Positions 7,922-16,459 of a stretch of DNA of 64,000 bases are shown piece by piece; within the stretch, counting starts at the first letter, position 1, and the number at the start of each line of letters is the position of its first letter. The notes beneath the pieces are model-generated. The model had not been told where the DNA came from, made no database searches, and saw only the letters and a list, made by a program, of their open reading frames with translations. The position numbers and the translations under genes are program-made. The DNA lies in NCBI RefSeq assembly GCF_001469875.2, contig NZ_LOPW02000005.1:1-64000 (forward strand), given 5' to 3'. The stretch is from Haloferax marisrubri (GTDB lineage Archaea; Halobacteriota; Halobacteria; Halobacteriales; Haloferacaceae).

Positions 7922-7975
7922 CCTGGTCATCACCGTGAGAGGGTGATATGATTGGCCGGACTACACCAACAGAGC
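7901..7975 (-). tRNA. tRNA-Glu, anticodon CTC
   Basis: 75 nt. On the minus strand the acceptor GCTCTGT pairs with ACGGAGC (one G-U) before discriminator A. The anticodon stem TCACC/GGTGA holds the 7-base loop CTCTCAC with anticodon CTC, and the T arm is CAGGG-TTCGAAT-CCCTG. No CCA is encoded and no intron is seen. It reads GAG codons, abundant in this acidic proteome. A TATA-like CTTTTACAA near 8013-8021 on the minus strand is a possible promoter. Confidence 0.95.
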
Positions 7976-8059
7976 ACGTTGGTACATCCTTTCGTATTGC
8001 TCGTGATTGTAAAAGGTTGTCGCTTCAAATCGGGTGTGATACCGACTGCCGTGTTGCGA

Positions 8060-9217
8060 TTAGACGACCCGCTCGCCCTCGCGGTACACCTGCTGGACCG
8101 TCCGCCACGCGCCGGCGTCCTCGCTCGGGTCGGCATCGAGGACGACGAGGTCCGCGACGTAGCCCTCGGCGACCTTCCCCACGTCGTCCAGTCCGAGGAG
8201 GTCCGCGCCGCCGACGGTCGCGGCTTCGAGGGCCGCCGCGGGCGACAGGCCGTACTCGACGAGCAGTTCCATCTCGCGGAGCGCGTTCTCGCCGTGGTCG
8301 TTGAACGGCGTGCCCGCGTCGGTCCCCATGGCGATTTTCACGCCGGCGTCGAGCGCGTGTTCCCATGCGGTTTCGAAGCGCTCGGCGGCGTCCGCAGCCT
8401 TTTCGACCGCCTCCGGCGGGATGCCGGCCTCGACGCCCGCCTCGACGATTTCGCGGACGGCCGAGGCCGTCGGTACCCAGTACGTGCCGTGGTCGACCAT
8501 GAGGTCGGCGGCCTCCTCGTCCATGAACATCCCGTGTTCGACGCTCGAAATCCCCGCGCGGGCGGCGTTTTTGATACCTTCCTCGCCGTGGGCGTGGGCC
8601 GCGGTCGGGACGCCCTTCGCGCTCGCGGCCTCCACGAGGGCGCGAATCTCCGCTTCCGTGAACTCGGGCGCGCCCGTGACCGCGCCGGACGTGAGGACGC
8701 CGCCGGTCGCCATGCACTTCACCACGTCCGCGCCGCGCTTCAGTTGCTCTCGGGCGGCCTTGCGAACCTCGTTCGGACCGTCGGCCTCCCGGCCGAACCA
8801 GTGGCCGTGGCCGCCGGTCATGGTGATGTTCTCCCCGGCGGCGAGGACGCGCGGCCCGTCGAGTTCGCCGTCGGCGACCGCGTCCTTCGCGCTCGTCGCG
8901 AGGTCACCGGAACTCCCGAGGTCGCGGACGGTCGTGACCCCTGCCTCCAACGTCTTCCGGAGGTTGGCCGCCGCGCGATAGCAGGCGCGTTCGACCGGTT
9001 CGGACTGGTAGGCGGCCACGTCGGGGCGACCGTCCATCATGAGGTGGACGTGGGCGTCGACGAGGCCCGGCGCGACGACCGCGCCCGAAAGACTCCGCGT
9101 CTCGCCTGCTGTCTCGTCGCCGACGGACGCGATGCGCCCGGTCGACTCGTCTATCACCACGTTCGCCTCGCGGGCCCCGTCGGCGTCGACGACCCGCACA
9201 TCGGTAAGCGTGAACAT
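8060..9217 (-). CDS. amidohydrolase, imidazolonepropionase/prolidase-like (COG1228)
   Basis: 385 residues. Ligands: H56-V-H58 in DAHVHLM, K167 in VVKCMATGG (a candidate carboxylated lysine bridging two metals), H208-A-H210, H228 and D300 in GTDAG. This matches the dinuclear Xaa-Pro dipeptidase or arylesterase-like branch of the amidohydrolase superfamily. Its substrate cannot be told from sequence. Start MFTLTDVRVV at 9217 is preferred over the ATG at 9277 because the fold's first strand begins there. It follows tRNA-Glu on the same strand with 84 bases between. Confidence 0.85.
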   Translation of the reverse strand: MFTLTDVRVVDADGAREANVVIDESTGRIASVGDETAGETRSLSGAVVAPGLVDAHVHLMMDGRPDVAAYQSEPVERACYRAAANLRKTLEAGVTTVRDLGSSGDLATSAKDAVADGELDGPRVLAAGENITMTGGHGHWFGREADGPNEVRKAAREQLKRGADVVKCMATGGVLTSGAVTGAPEFTEAEIRALVEAASAKGVPTAAHAHGEEGIKNAARAGISSVEHGMFMDEEAADLMVDHGTYWVPTASAVREIVEAGVEAGIPPEAVEKAADAAERFETAWEHALDAGVKIAMGTDAGTPFNDHGENALREMELLVEYGLSPAAALEAATVGGADLLGLDDVGKVAEGYVADLVVLDADPSEDAGAWRTVQQVYREGERVV

Positions 9218-9313
9218 GGCTCTCTCAATCGGGGGAGACGACGTAAAGCCGCGGATGTCGGCGAGGTGGAACCGCACGACTGCGGAGGTTCGAACGCGAC
9301 GAAAAGAACCGAC

Positions 9314-10177
9314 TCACTCGGAGACGATGTCGCCGACGGTGACCGCGTCACCGACCGACAGCGTCTCGCCCCACGACGACTCCGGCACGGCGGTGTTGAC
9401 CATGAGTCGGAAGTCGTGGTCGAACCAGTCGCCGCCGGACCACTCGGGGAGCGTCTCGCGGCGCTTCCTCACGAGCGTCGTCCGGAAGTCCGCCGTCTCC
9501 TCGCCCGTGTCGGGGTCGCGGCTCGGGACGACACAGCGCTGGCAGGGGTTGACGCCCTCGAAGGCCGCCTCGCCGACGGTGAACTCGACGACCGTTCCGC
9601 GCCGGTCGAACAGGTGGTCCTCCCAGAAGGGTTCGGTCGCGTCTAGGACGAGGTTCGGCCGGAGGCGGCGGCGCATCTCGTCGGCGTCGATGCCGTCGAA
9701 CCACGAGGCGACCGCGTCGAGCGTCCCCGTCGAGATGACCGTCGGGCCGCTGGCCTCGGTGTCGTCGGGGAACCCGCCGGCGGGGTCGCGCCGGAGTTCG
9801 ACCGGGTAGCCGAAGTACGCCGAGAGCCAGTCGTCGGCCTCGGCTATCGGGCCGTCGTAGTCGTCCATCTCGGGGGCCGAGAGTTCGACCGTCCCGTCGG
9901 CGAGCGAGACGGAACTCCGGATTCGGTGGACCGCACGCTCACGCTTTCCGTTGACGTACTCGCCGTCCTCGTCGAAAATCGCGTACTCGCGGTCGCCGCG
10001 GAGCCCGCCGTTCTCGACGATGTCGGCGGCGGCGACGAACTCGGCGTCGAGCGACTTCACGGGGTAGACCGCGATGCGGTCGAGCGTCACGGCCGCCGCG
10101 CCGGCGGCCGCGGCCGCTGTCGTCCCCGCCTCGGTCGTCGCTGAGGTGTTATCGCCGGTCGGGCTCCCGTCTGTCAT
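9314..10177 (-). CDS. MOSC domain protein with N-terminal beta barrel
   Basis: 287 residues. After a low-complexity Thr/Ala tail (1-28), a MOSC N-terminal beta-barrel domain (about 31-130, IAVYPVKSL) leads into a MOSC domain (about 140-285) with the conserved NPCQRC (C212, C215). MOSC proteins handle the molybdenum cofactor or reduce N-hydroxylated compounds (mARC-like). C212 is the likely Mo ligand or sulfur carrier. The start codon abuts the psmA2 stop codon without spacing, so the two are co-transcribed and probably translationally coupled. The link between proteasome and MOSC is unexplained. Confidence 0.85.
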   Translation of the reverse strand: MTDGSPTGDNTSATTEAGTTAAAAAGAAAVTLDRIAVYPVKSLDAEFVAAADIVENGGLRGDREYAIFDEDGEYVNGKRERAVHRIRSSVSLADGTVELSAPEMDDYDGPIAEADDWLSAYFGYPVELRRDPAGGFPDDTEASGPTVISTGTLDAVASWFDGIDADEMRRRLRPNLVLDATEPFWEDHLFDRRGTVVEFTVGEAAFEGVNPCQRCVVPSRDPDTGEETADFRTTLVRKRRETLPEWSGGDWFDHDFRLMVNTAVPESSWGETLSVGDAVTVGDIVSE

Positions 10178-10927
10178 CTACTCCTCGCTTTCGTCCGTCT
10201 CGTCGGACTCGTCGTCCGCGGTCGCGTCGGCGAACAGCTCGGCGATGGTCTCCTCGTCGACGATTTCGTAGCCCGCCTCGGAGACGGTGACGAGGTTCAG
10301 CTCGTCGCTCTCGATTTCGTCGTCGGCCGCGACGAGCGCCTCGACGGCGAGCGCGAGGCCGTCTTCGAGCGACAGGTTCTCGGCGTACCCGTCTTCGAGG
10401 GCGGCCTGCACGTCCTCGCGGTGGCCGCCGATGGCGACCGCCTTCCACTCTTGGGGCGTCCCGGACGGGTCGGTCGCGAAGAGGCGACCCGAGCCGTTTT
10501 CGACGCCGCCGATGAGAAGCGACGCGCCGTACGGGCGAGTGCCGCCGGACTGCGTGCTCTCTTGGATGTTGTCGGTGATGGTCTTCGTGAGCGTCTCGAC
10601 GCCGATGGGCTCGCCGTAGCGCAGGTGCTCGCGCTGGGCGGTCGTCCGCGCGAAGTCCACGAGCTTCCGCGCGTCGGCGACGTGGCCGGCCGTGGCCGCG
10701 CCGAGCGCGTCGTCGAGTTTGTGCAGTTTCTCGATGCTTTCCGCTTCCATGAGTTCCGACGGGGTCGACCGGAGCGCCGCCAGAACGACGCCGTCGGCGG
10801 TGCGCACGCCGAGGACCGGCGCGCCGCGCTTGACGGCCTCGCGGGCGTACTCGACCTGATAGATGCGTCCGTCAGGGGAGAAAAGCGACGTACCGCGGTC
10901 GTAGGCCTGCTTGTCGTTTCGGTTCAT
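10178..10927 (-). CDS. psmA2: proteasome alpha subunit, second paralogue type
   Basis: 249 residues. The N-terminal gate and first strand YDRGTSLFSPDGRIYQVEYA (about 9-28) is the alpha-subunit signature; the acidic C-terminus is typical of halophiles. It forms the outer heptameric rings of the 20S proteasome and docks PAN-type ATPases. ALRSTPSEL replaces the ADKR-type stretch of the major alpha subunit, and the sequence matches my recollection of Haloferax PsmA2 (alpha2). Start 10927 is preceded by an AGGAGGT Shine-Dalgarno sequence lying inside a 13-codon leader ORF (10924-10965) that overlaps it by four bases. Confidence 0.92.
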   Translation of the reverse strand: MNRNDKQAYDRGTSLFSPDGRIYQVEYAREAVKRGAPVLGVRTADGVVLAALRSTPSELMEAESIEKLHKLDDALGAATAGHVADARKLVDFARTTAQREHLRYGEPIGVETLTKTITDNIQESTQSGGTRPYGASLLIGGVENGSGRLFATDPSGTPQEWKAVAIGGHREDVQAALEDGYAENLSLEDGLALAVEALVAADDEIESDELNLVTVSEAGYEIVDEETIAELFADATADDESDETDESEE

Positions 10928-10965
10928 CGTGCGACCTCCTCGCTCGTGTCGGCGACGTTCGTCAT
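10924..10965 (-). CDS. 13-codon leader ORF upstream of psmA2
   Basis: MTNVADTSEEVAR, ending at a TGA that overlaps the psmA2 ATG as ATGA. A TATA-like CTTTTTC (minus strand, 10991-10997) lies about 29 bases before this ATG, so the transcript probably starts at or just before it. The codons for E-E-V carry the AGGAGGT that serves psmA2. It could be a translated coupling peptide or simply a 5' leader. The same layout occurs at elp3 (43912-43953). Confidence 0.45.
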   Translation of the reverse strand: MTNVADTSEEVAR

Positions 10966-10983
10966 TACTCTTCGGTCAGTTCC

Positions 10984-11021
10984 GGAGGCGGAAAAAGCCT
11001 CCACACCCGGCATCGGTGTGG
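10984..11021. promoter_or_regulatory. overlapping inverted repeats upstream of psmA2
   Basis: GGAGGC/GCCTCC (10984-10989, 10997-11002) and CCACACC/GGTGTGG (11001-11007, 11015-11021) sit on and just upstream of the presumed psmA2 TATA element. The first encloses the T-rich box. They may be operator sites, but could be chance in GC-rich DNA. Confidence 0.35.
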
Positions 11022-11087
11022 GGTTCACGCTCGAACCGCCGGACGCGACGCCGATTTCCGACGAATAGCCGGCCTGAAACCCCGTGA

Positions 11088-11270
11088 TTACTCCTCGACG
11101 ACGTCCGCGTCGGGGGCGTTCCGCTTCACGCTCTCGATTCCCTGCTTCGCCTTCTGTTTCGACGCGTAGCCCTCGCCGGAGTCGGCGAGGATGTTCCCGT
11201 TGTCGTGGACGAGTCGCCACCGGTAGTCGTCCGCCGCGTCGACGAACACTTCGAAGTGCGCCTTGCTCAT
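11088..11270 (-). CDS. DUF1508/UPF0339 (YegP-like) small protein
   Basis: 60 residues, a single-domain YegP-type fold: FEVFVDAADDYRWRL, NGNILADSGEGYASKQKAKQGI. The bacterial family usually has two tandem copies; haloarchaeal ones have one. Function is unknown and it is probably cytosolic. The ATG at 11270 matches the conserved N-terminus. It lies between psmA2 and the membrane zinc-ribbon gene, all on the minus strand. Confidence 0.9.
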   Translation of the reverse strand: MSKAHFEVFVDAADDYRWRLVHDNGNILADSGEGYASKQKAKQGIESVKRNAPDADVVEE

Positions 11271-11338
11271 ATCAGGAGAACTGTTGTCAGCGAAGAAAAG
11301 TGTACTCTCCGGCGTCGGACCGTGCCCCCGAAACCGAC

Positions 11339-12253
11339 CTACGCCGCCTCGGGTTCGAGGGCGTCGGCGTCGACTTCCAGCAGTCGCTCCTCGCAGTCGT
11401 CGCAGCGGACGACGAACACCTCCCACGACCGGCAGCACGACTCGGCCGTCTCCGAGCCGAACCTGACGTCGCCCCCGCAGGCGGGACAGCGGTCGAGGTA
11501 GATGCGGAGCCCTCTCGCCAGCGCGCTCCGCTGTTCGCCCGTCAGCCGGTCCCAGTCGTCGAGGCGACCGTCGAGGGCGGCGTCGGCGGCCACGTCGGCG
11601 ACGAGCGCGGCGCGCGACTCCCACGTGCCGATGGTGGTGCCGTCGACGACCGCGACGAACCACCGGTTCCGAGACCGGGATTCCAGCGAGATGTCGTCCG
11701 CGTCGAGTCCGGTGAGGGCGGCGAGTCGCCGGCGAATCGCCGAGTCGTCGGTGCGCGCGACTTTGTCGTTCCACGTCGCCTCGAAGTCGGGGTCGAGTCG
11801 AAGCTCGTCGCCGGTCTCGTCCCAGTCGAGCGCGCCGGCGTTCAGGAGCGCCCGCTCCACATCTAACTCCTCGGCAGCCTCGCCGCCCTCGTCTAACTGG
11901 CCCGCCTCGACCTCGTCGCTCGGCGACTCGGCACCGGCGTCGCCCCCGGTCTTCGCGCCGGCCTCCGCGGACCCGACGCGGGTCGGCGTCGGCTCCTTGT
12001 CGAACCAGCGGAGGACTCGGTCGGGGAAGTACGTCTTCGTGAGCGTCGGCGTGCCGGGAATCAGGTAGCCGCGGAAGTAGATGGCCCCCGCGAAGAGGGC
12101 GAACGAGACGAGCGCGAGGGGCGGCCACGCGACGCCGAGCAACAGGCTGAGCGCGGCGGCGATGACGACGTTCACGATGGTACACGGCGTACACCGGTTT
12201 TCGCCGGTGTACTCGGGCTGGCGGAGTCGGTCTGTAAGTGTCGAGGCGGTCAT
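11339..12253 (-). CDS. two-helix membrane protein with C-terminal zinc ribbon
   Basis: 304 residues. C21-T-P-C24 precedes two membrane helices (about 26-44 and 46-64). A disordered acidic linker spans 95-130, and a soluble domain 131-250 contains GTWESRAALVAD. A zinc ribbon C256-X2-C259 ... C284-X2-C287 lies in the last 50 residues. The gene at 20656-21486 encodes a paralogue with the same order of parts. Function is unknown; a membrane-tethered nucleic-acid or metal-binding protein is a possibility. Confidence 0.75.
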   Translation of the reverse strand: MTASTLTDRLRQPEYTGENRCTPCTIVNVVIAAALSLLLGVAWPPLALVSFALFAGAIYFRGYLIPGTPTLTKTYFPDRVLRWFDKEPTPTRVGSAEAGAKTGGDAGAESPSDEVEAGQLDEGGEAAEELDVERALLNAGALDWDETGDELRLDPDFEATWNDKVARTDDSAIRRRLAALTGLDADDISLESRSRNRWFVAVVDGTTIGTWESRAALVADVAADAALDGRLDDWDRLTGEQRSALARGLRIYLDRCPACGGDVRFGSETAESCCRSWEVFVVRCDDCEERLLEVDADALEPEAA

Positions 12254-12517
12254 AGCGAGGGAAACTACGTTCCCTGTTATGAGGGCTCACCCGTCAATAA
12301 ACCTACCCGTCACCTGACGCGAACCTCACGGATGCTCCGCGACGCGGATGTCCCGCCGGACCGACGGACGACTCGCAGACGAACACACGGACGGGCTCAC
12401 AGACGGACTCACAGATAACTCGAATACGGCCCGCAGACGACGCGTGGCGGTCTTCGACGGCCCTTCCGATAGCACGCCTCACGCCCCGTTTATCGCTCCG
12501 CGGCGCGTCTATCGACT

Positions 12518-13003
12518 ATGGCATCGTACCCCGCTATCGCCCTCCTCGCGGTGTTTTTCGTCGGTCTCGTCGCCGGTTCCGCCGTCGTCGCCTACTCCAT
12601 TCCGACGGAGACGACGACTCCGCCGACCGCCTCGATGACCACCGCGACCGGCTGTCTCCTCCCGGACGAGACCGCGCCCAGTTCGTGGGTCGGGCGGGTG
12701 CCCGCCGGCGACCGGGCGACCGTCGCGTTCAACCGGACCTTCGCGCACGACGCTCCGAGCCTCGCCGTCAGCGGCGAACTCGATTCGTCCGAGGACGGCG
12801 TCTACGTCTACCGAATCACGACCGCCCCCGACGAAGACGAGCAAAAAGCGCCGTCCGACGACTGCGTGCCGCGCACGAGACTCGACGCCGTCGTTTCCGT
12901 CCCGAGCGACTACGACTCGGTCGCGGTCACGTTCGACGGCGAGGAGCTAGTCCGGTTCGAAGGCGGCGACTCCTCGCCGCTGTTCCGGACGCTCGAAGGC
13001 TGA
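12518..13003 (+). CDS. membrane-anchored or secreted protein of unknown function
   Basis: 161 residues with one N-terminal hydrophobic segment (about 5-27), a Thr-rich stretch, then an extracytoplasmic acidic beta-rich domain with two Cys (about 46 and 114) that could pair. TATA-like GTTTATCG (12489-12496) is 27 bases before the ATG, supporting a leaderless start. It has no known domain. Confidence 0.65.
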   Translation: MASYPAIALLAVFFVGLVAGSAVVAYSIPTETTTPPTASMTTATGCLLPDETAPSSWVGRVPAGDRATVAFNRTFAHDAPSLAVSGELDSSEDGVYVYRITTAPDEDEQKAPSDDCVPRTRLDAVVSVPSDYDSVAVTFDGEELVRFEGGDSSPLFRTLEG

Positions 13004-13036
13004 AGACGAGCGGGTGAAAACGGGGAACGACGAATC

Positions 13037-13243
13037 TCAGCGCTTCGGTCGCTTGAACACGAGCGCCGTCTGCCCGCTGTTCGCGCCGGCGCCGCGCGAG
13101 TCGGAAATCGTGTCCACGAGTTCCCAGCCGTCGCCGCCGAGGGAGTTAAGGGCGTCTTCCATCGGAGAGGTGTCGCCGCTGAACAGGCCGCCGTCGGCCG
13201 TGCGGACGATTTTGTACTCCCAGCGACTTCCAGCGTCGCTCAC
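13037..13243 (-). CDS. DUF4177-like small protein
   Basis: 68 residues: WEYKIVRT ... EDALNSLGGDGWELVDTIS ... ALVFKRP is the DUF4177 pattern. Its ATG overlaps the hdrB stop by 4 bases (ATGA), making it third in the thyA-hdrB operon. Its role there is unknown. Confidence 0.85.
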   Translation of the reverse strand: MSDAGSRWEYKIVRTADGGLFSGDTSPMEDALNSLGGDGWELVDTISDSRGAGANSGQTALVFKRPKR

Positions 13244-13794
13244 GATTGCACCTCACGACGCTCGTACGTGACGAACGAGAAGCCGTCTCGGTCGTCGCGG
13301 TCGGTCTCGACCCACGCCTCGCGGTCCCACTCGGGGAACCGCGTGTCGCCCTCGTGAGCCGCGTCGAGTTCGGTGAGAACCAGTCCCGCGGCGCGGTCGA
13401 GGAACTGCTCGTAGACGGTCGCGCCGCCGACGACGTACACCGTCTCGACGCCCATCTCGGCGGCCGCGTCCTCGGCGGCGGCGACCGCGGCTTCGACGGA
13501 ATCGACCGCCTCCGCGCCCTCGGGGAGGTCGAGGTCGCGGGTCGTCAGGACGACGCTGTGGCGGTCCGGAAGCGGGCCGTCGAGCTGGCGGGCGATGCTC
13601 TCGTAGGTCTTGCGGCCCATCACGACCGGATGGCCGGTCGTCGTCCGCTTGAAGTGCTTCAGGTCCTCGGGGAGGTGCCACGGCATGTCGCCGTCGCGGC
13701 CGATGACGCGGTTGTCGGCGACGGCGGCGACGAGGACGAACCGGACCGCGGCGTCGCCCTCGGTTTCGGACCCGGCAGACTCCTCGCCGTTCAT
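13240..13794 (-). CDS. hdrB: dihydrofolate reductase
   Basis: 184 residues; NADPH-dependent reduction of dihydrofolate to tetrahydrofolate. An acidic 15-residue tail is followed by VLVAAVADNRVIGRDGDMPWHL (20-41), the catalytic acid D44 in LPEDLKHFK, VVMGRKTYESI (57-67) and YVVGGATVYEQF (120-131). It overlaps the thymidylate synthase stop by ATGA. This hts-hdrB arrangement is what is described for the second DHFR of H. volcanii, whose loss causes thymidine auxotrophy, hence the symbol. It recycles the dihydrofolate produced by ThyA. Confidence 0.93.
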   Translation of the reverse strand: MNGEESAGSETEGDAAVRFVLVAAVADNRVIGRDGDMPWHLPEDLKHFKRTTTGHPVVMGRKTYESIARQLDGPLPDRHSVVLTTRDLDLPEGAEAVDSVEAAVAAAEDAAAEMGVETVYVVGGATVYEQFLDRAAGLVLTELDAAHEGDTRFPEWDREAWVETDRDDRDGFSFVTYERREVQS

Positions 13795-14789
13795 TCGGCC
13801 ACCGCGAAGCGAATCCCGTCGGCCGGGTCGTAGTCGCGGAGGACGATATCCTCGAACGAGAGGTCTTCGAGGGGCACGTCGGCCACGTCCAGCGTGGGGC
13901 GCTCGCGGGGTTCGCGCGAGGCCTGCAGGAGCAGACCGGGGACGTGGTCGTAGTCCTCCTCGCCCTCGGCCTCCTCGGGTGCCGCGTCGAGGAGCCACTC
14001 GCGCACGTCGAGATATCCTTCGGGGGAGTCCACGTCGGCGAGGCGGGACTGGAGTTCGTCGAGGTGGTCGCCGTACCACGCGCCGCGCTGGCCGGTGCCG
14101 CAGTAGACGTGGGCGTCGACGATGGTGTGGGCGAACGACCCGAGTTCGAAGCCGGCGCGCTGGGCGACGACCTGCGCGAGGATGGCGTACGCCGCGAGGT
14201 TGAACGGGACGCCGAGCGCGATGTCGCCCGAGCGCTGGGTCAAGTGGAGGTTGAGTTCGTCACCCTGCACGTTGAAGACGAACGTGTAGTGACACGGCGG
14301 GAGCGTCGAGACGGCGGCGTTGGCGGGGTGCCACGCGTTGATGACCATCCGGCGGGAGTTCGGGTTCTCTGCGAGCGTGTCGAGGACGTACGCGAGCTGG
14401 TCGAACGTCCCCTCGTCGTTCATCCAGCGGTGGTCGTCCTCGGGCCACGCCTCACCCGAGAGCCCTTCCTCGGGGACGGGGTAGCGCCGCCAGAATCGGC
14501 CGTAGGCCGTGTCGAGGTGGCCCTCCTCGTCGGCCCACGCGTCCCAGATACCCGTCTCCTCGCGGAGGGTGCGGATGTGCTCCTCGCCGGAGAGGTACCA
14601 CAGCAGTTCGTGGATGAGGGAGTTCCAGCGGAAGCCCGAGAGGTCCTTGGTCGTGAGAAGCGGGAAGCCCTCCTGGAGGTCGACGGTGTAGTGCTTCGAG
14701 AAGCCCGAGATGGTGTCGACGCCCGTTCGGTTCGGTTTGTGTCGCCCGGTGCCGAGAACGTCTGTGACGAGGTCGAGATATTGGCGCAT
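13791..14789 (-). CDS. thyA: thymidylate synthase
   Basis: 332 residues; methylates dUMP with methylene-tetrahydrofolate to give dTMP and dihydrofolate. Catalytic C166 lies in LPPCHYTF, with R185-S-G-D region QRSGD, N197 in FNLAAY and H227-V-Y229 in the dUMP-binding loop. It is longer than the 264-residue E. coli enzyme because of insertions near 100-125 and 255-290, common in archaea and some bacteria. Start MRQYLDLV at 14789 was chosen over an upstream ATG at 14876. It heads the operon with hdrB and a DUF4177 gene; the TATA-like GATTTAG near 14826-14832 fits. Confidence 0.95.
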   Translation of the reverse strand: MRQYLDLVTDVLGTGRHKPNRTGVDTISGFSKHYTVDLQEGFPLLTTKDLSGFRWNSLIHELLWYLSGEEHIRTLREETGIWDAWADEEGHLDTAYGRFWRRYPVPEEGLSGEAWPEDDHRWMNDEGTFDQLAYVLDTLAENPNSRRMVINAWHPANAAVSTLPPCHYTFVFNVQGDELNLHLTQRSGDIALGVPFNLAAYAILAQVVAQRAGFELGSFAHTIVDAHVYCGTGQRGAWYGDHLDELQSRLADVDSPEGYLDVREWLLDAAPEEAEGEEDYDHVPGLLLQASREPRERPTLDVADVPLEDLSFEDIVLRDYDPADGIRFAVAE

Positions 14790-14905
14790 GAGAGGTGCCC
14801 TGATTGGCTGTTGGTCATCGTCGGTCCCTCTAAATCCTACCGTCCTCGGCCCGGATTTCCGCAGCGCCCACAACACGGAATAGCCCGCTTTTCGTACCTG
14901 TGCCC

Positions 14906-15484
14906 ATGATTCGCAATCTCGCGCAGGGAATCCGAGTCTTCACGAGCAACGCATTCCTCGTCGACGGCGAGACCACCGCGCTCGTGGACGCCGGGGCGAA
15001 CTTCGACGTGGTGCCGAAGGTCCGCGAGTTCACGGATTCGCTCGACGCGGTGTACCTCACGCACACCCATCCCGACCACATCGGGAACGTGGACGCCGTC
15101 CGCGAGGCGTTCGACGTGCAGACGTGGGGTTACGACACCGGCAACCTCGCCGTGGACAAGCGCATCGACGACGGCGAACGCGTCCAAATCGGCGACGACG
15201 TGTTCGAGGCGGTCCACACGCCGGGTCACAAGGACGACCACCTGTGCTTTTTCTCCCGCGGGTCGGGCGTCTGTTTCGCAGGTGACCTCGTTTTCGCCAA
15301 CGGCGGGTTCGGTCGGACCGACCTCCCCGAAGGAGACCGCGGCGCGCTCGTCGAGAGCATCGACCGCCTGCGCGAGGTCGTCGGCGACGGCTTGACCGAA
15401 CTCCACACCGGCCACGGGCCGAGCGTCACGACTCGCCCGAGCGAGGACCTCGAACTCGCGGCGCGTGCAGCGCGGACGAGGTGA
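14906..15484 (+). CDS. metallo-beta-lactamase-fold hydrolase
   Basis: 192 residues, a glyoxalase II-like single domain. Metal ligands: H53-T-H55-P-D57-H58, then the His in HTPGHKDD, the Asp in CFAGDLVF and the His in HTGHGP. It is shorter than classical glyoxalase II, lacking most of the C-terminal helical domain, so thioester hydrolysis is likely but the substrate is open. ATG 14906 fits the fold better than GTG 14900. It is divergent from thyA. Confidence 0.85.
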   Translation: MIRNLAQGIRVFTSNAFLVDGETTALVDAGANFDVVPKVREFTDSLDAVYLTHTHPDHIGNVDAVREAFDVQTWGYDTGNLAVDKRIDDGERVQIGDDVFEAVHTPGHKDDHLCFFSRGSGVCFAGDLVFANGGFGRTDLPEGDRGALVESIDRLREVVGDGLTELHTGHGPSVTTRPSEDLELAARAARTR

Positions 15485-15518
15485 GTCGCCGCGTCGGACT
15501 CGCCGCTCGCCGCACCGG

Positions 15519-15574
15519 CCTCACCGACCTCACCGACCTCGCCGACGGCATCGACCGCATCGACCGCATCGACG
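15519..15574. repeat. short 9-bp tandem repeats
   Basis: Three 9-base units of CCTCACCGA type (15519-15545) are followed by three of GCATCGACC type (15548-15574), between two convergent genes. It is a small local slippage repeat and not a CRISPR array. Confidence 0.6.
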
Positions 15575-15595
15575 CCTCGCCAACTCGTTCTCGTT

Positions 15596-16354
15596 CTATC
15601 GGCTCGTGTAGCCGCCGTCGACGGTGAGCGCCTCGCCCGTCGTGAACGACGCGCCGTCGGAACAGAGCCAGACGACCGCGGAGGCGATTTCGTCCACGTC
15701 GCCGAGGCGGTTCATGGGGTGGAGCGACTCGATTCCCTTCCGGGCTTCGGGGTCGTCGAGGCCGCCCTCGCCGAGCAACGGCGTATCGACGAAGCCCGGA
15801 CACACCGCGTTGACGCGGACGCCCTGTTCGGCGTACTCGATGGCCGCGGTCTTCGTCAGTCCGAGGACGCCGTGCTTCGCGGCGACGTAGGCGCTCGCGT
15901 TCGCGAAGCCGACTTTCCCGAGAATCGACGCCATGTTGACGACGACGCCGCCGTCGCCGTCGAGCATCGCGGGAATCTCGTGTCGCATCGACCGCCAGAC
16001 GCCGTTGAGGTTCACGTCGATGACCTGTTGCCACTCGTCGAACGAGAGGTCGGCGGCCGGTTTCTGCGCGCCGCCGACGCCCGCGTTGTTGCAGGCGAAG
16101 TCGAGTCGGCCGTACTCGGAGACCGCCGTCTCGACCATCGCGGCGACGGCATCGCCGTCTGTCACGTCCGTCTCGACGAACGTCGCCGTCCCGCCGGCCT
16201 CCTCGATGCGCGCGACGGTCTCCTCGCCGCCCTCCACGTTCACGTCGGAGACGACGACCCGCGCGCCCTCTGCGGCGAACGCCTCCGCCGTCGCGCGACC
16301 GATTCCCGAGCCAGCACCAGTTACGACTGCGACTTCGGTGTCGAATTGAGTCAT
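15596..16354 (-). CDS. short-chain dehydrogenase/reductase
   Basis: 252 residues, classical SDR. NAD(P)-binding TGAGSGIG at 12-19, NNAG at 89-92, catalytic S143, Y156 and K160. D37 at the end of strand 2 (VVVSDVN) favours NAD(H). It is similar in type to 3-oxoacyl-ACP reductases or glucose dehydrogenases. No neighbour points to a substrate. Confidence 0.9.
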   Translation of the reverse strand: MTQFDTEVAVVTGAGSGIGRATAEAFAAEGARVVVSDVNVEGGEETVARIEEAGGTATFVETDVTDGDAVAAMVETAVSEYGRLDFACNNAGVGGAQKPAADLSFDEWQQVIDVNLNGVWRSMRHEIPAMLDGDGGVVVNMASILGKVGFANASAYVAAKHGVLGLTKTAAIEYAEQGVRVNAVCPGFVDTPLLGEGGLDDPEARKGIESLHPMNRLGDVDEIASAVVWLCSDGASFTTGEALTVDGGYTSR

Positions 16355-16459
16355 AGTACGATAGAGAATACAACTACTTGACAGATAACCGTTCGTGCGA
16401 CTCTCACGTCGGAAGAACGTCGCGGACGGCGAACCGTGCGAAGGAGGGCGTGACCGTGG

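Noticed and set aside
12361-12420. Short GACGGACTCACA repeats before the 12518 gene.
   Set aside because: Only two or three imperfect copies with no symmetry or promoter placement; likely chance.
15519-15574. Possible CRISPR-like array.
   Set aside because: Units are 9 bases with no spacers and no cas genes nearby.
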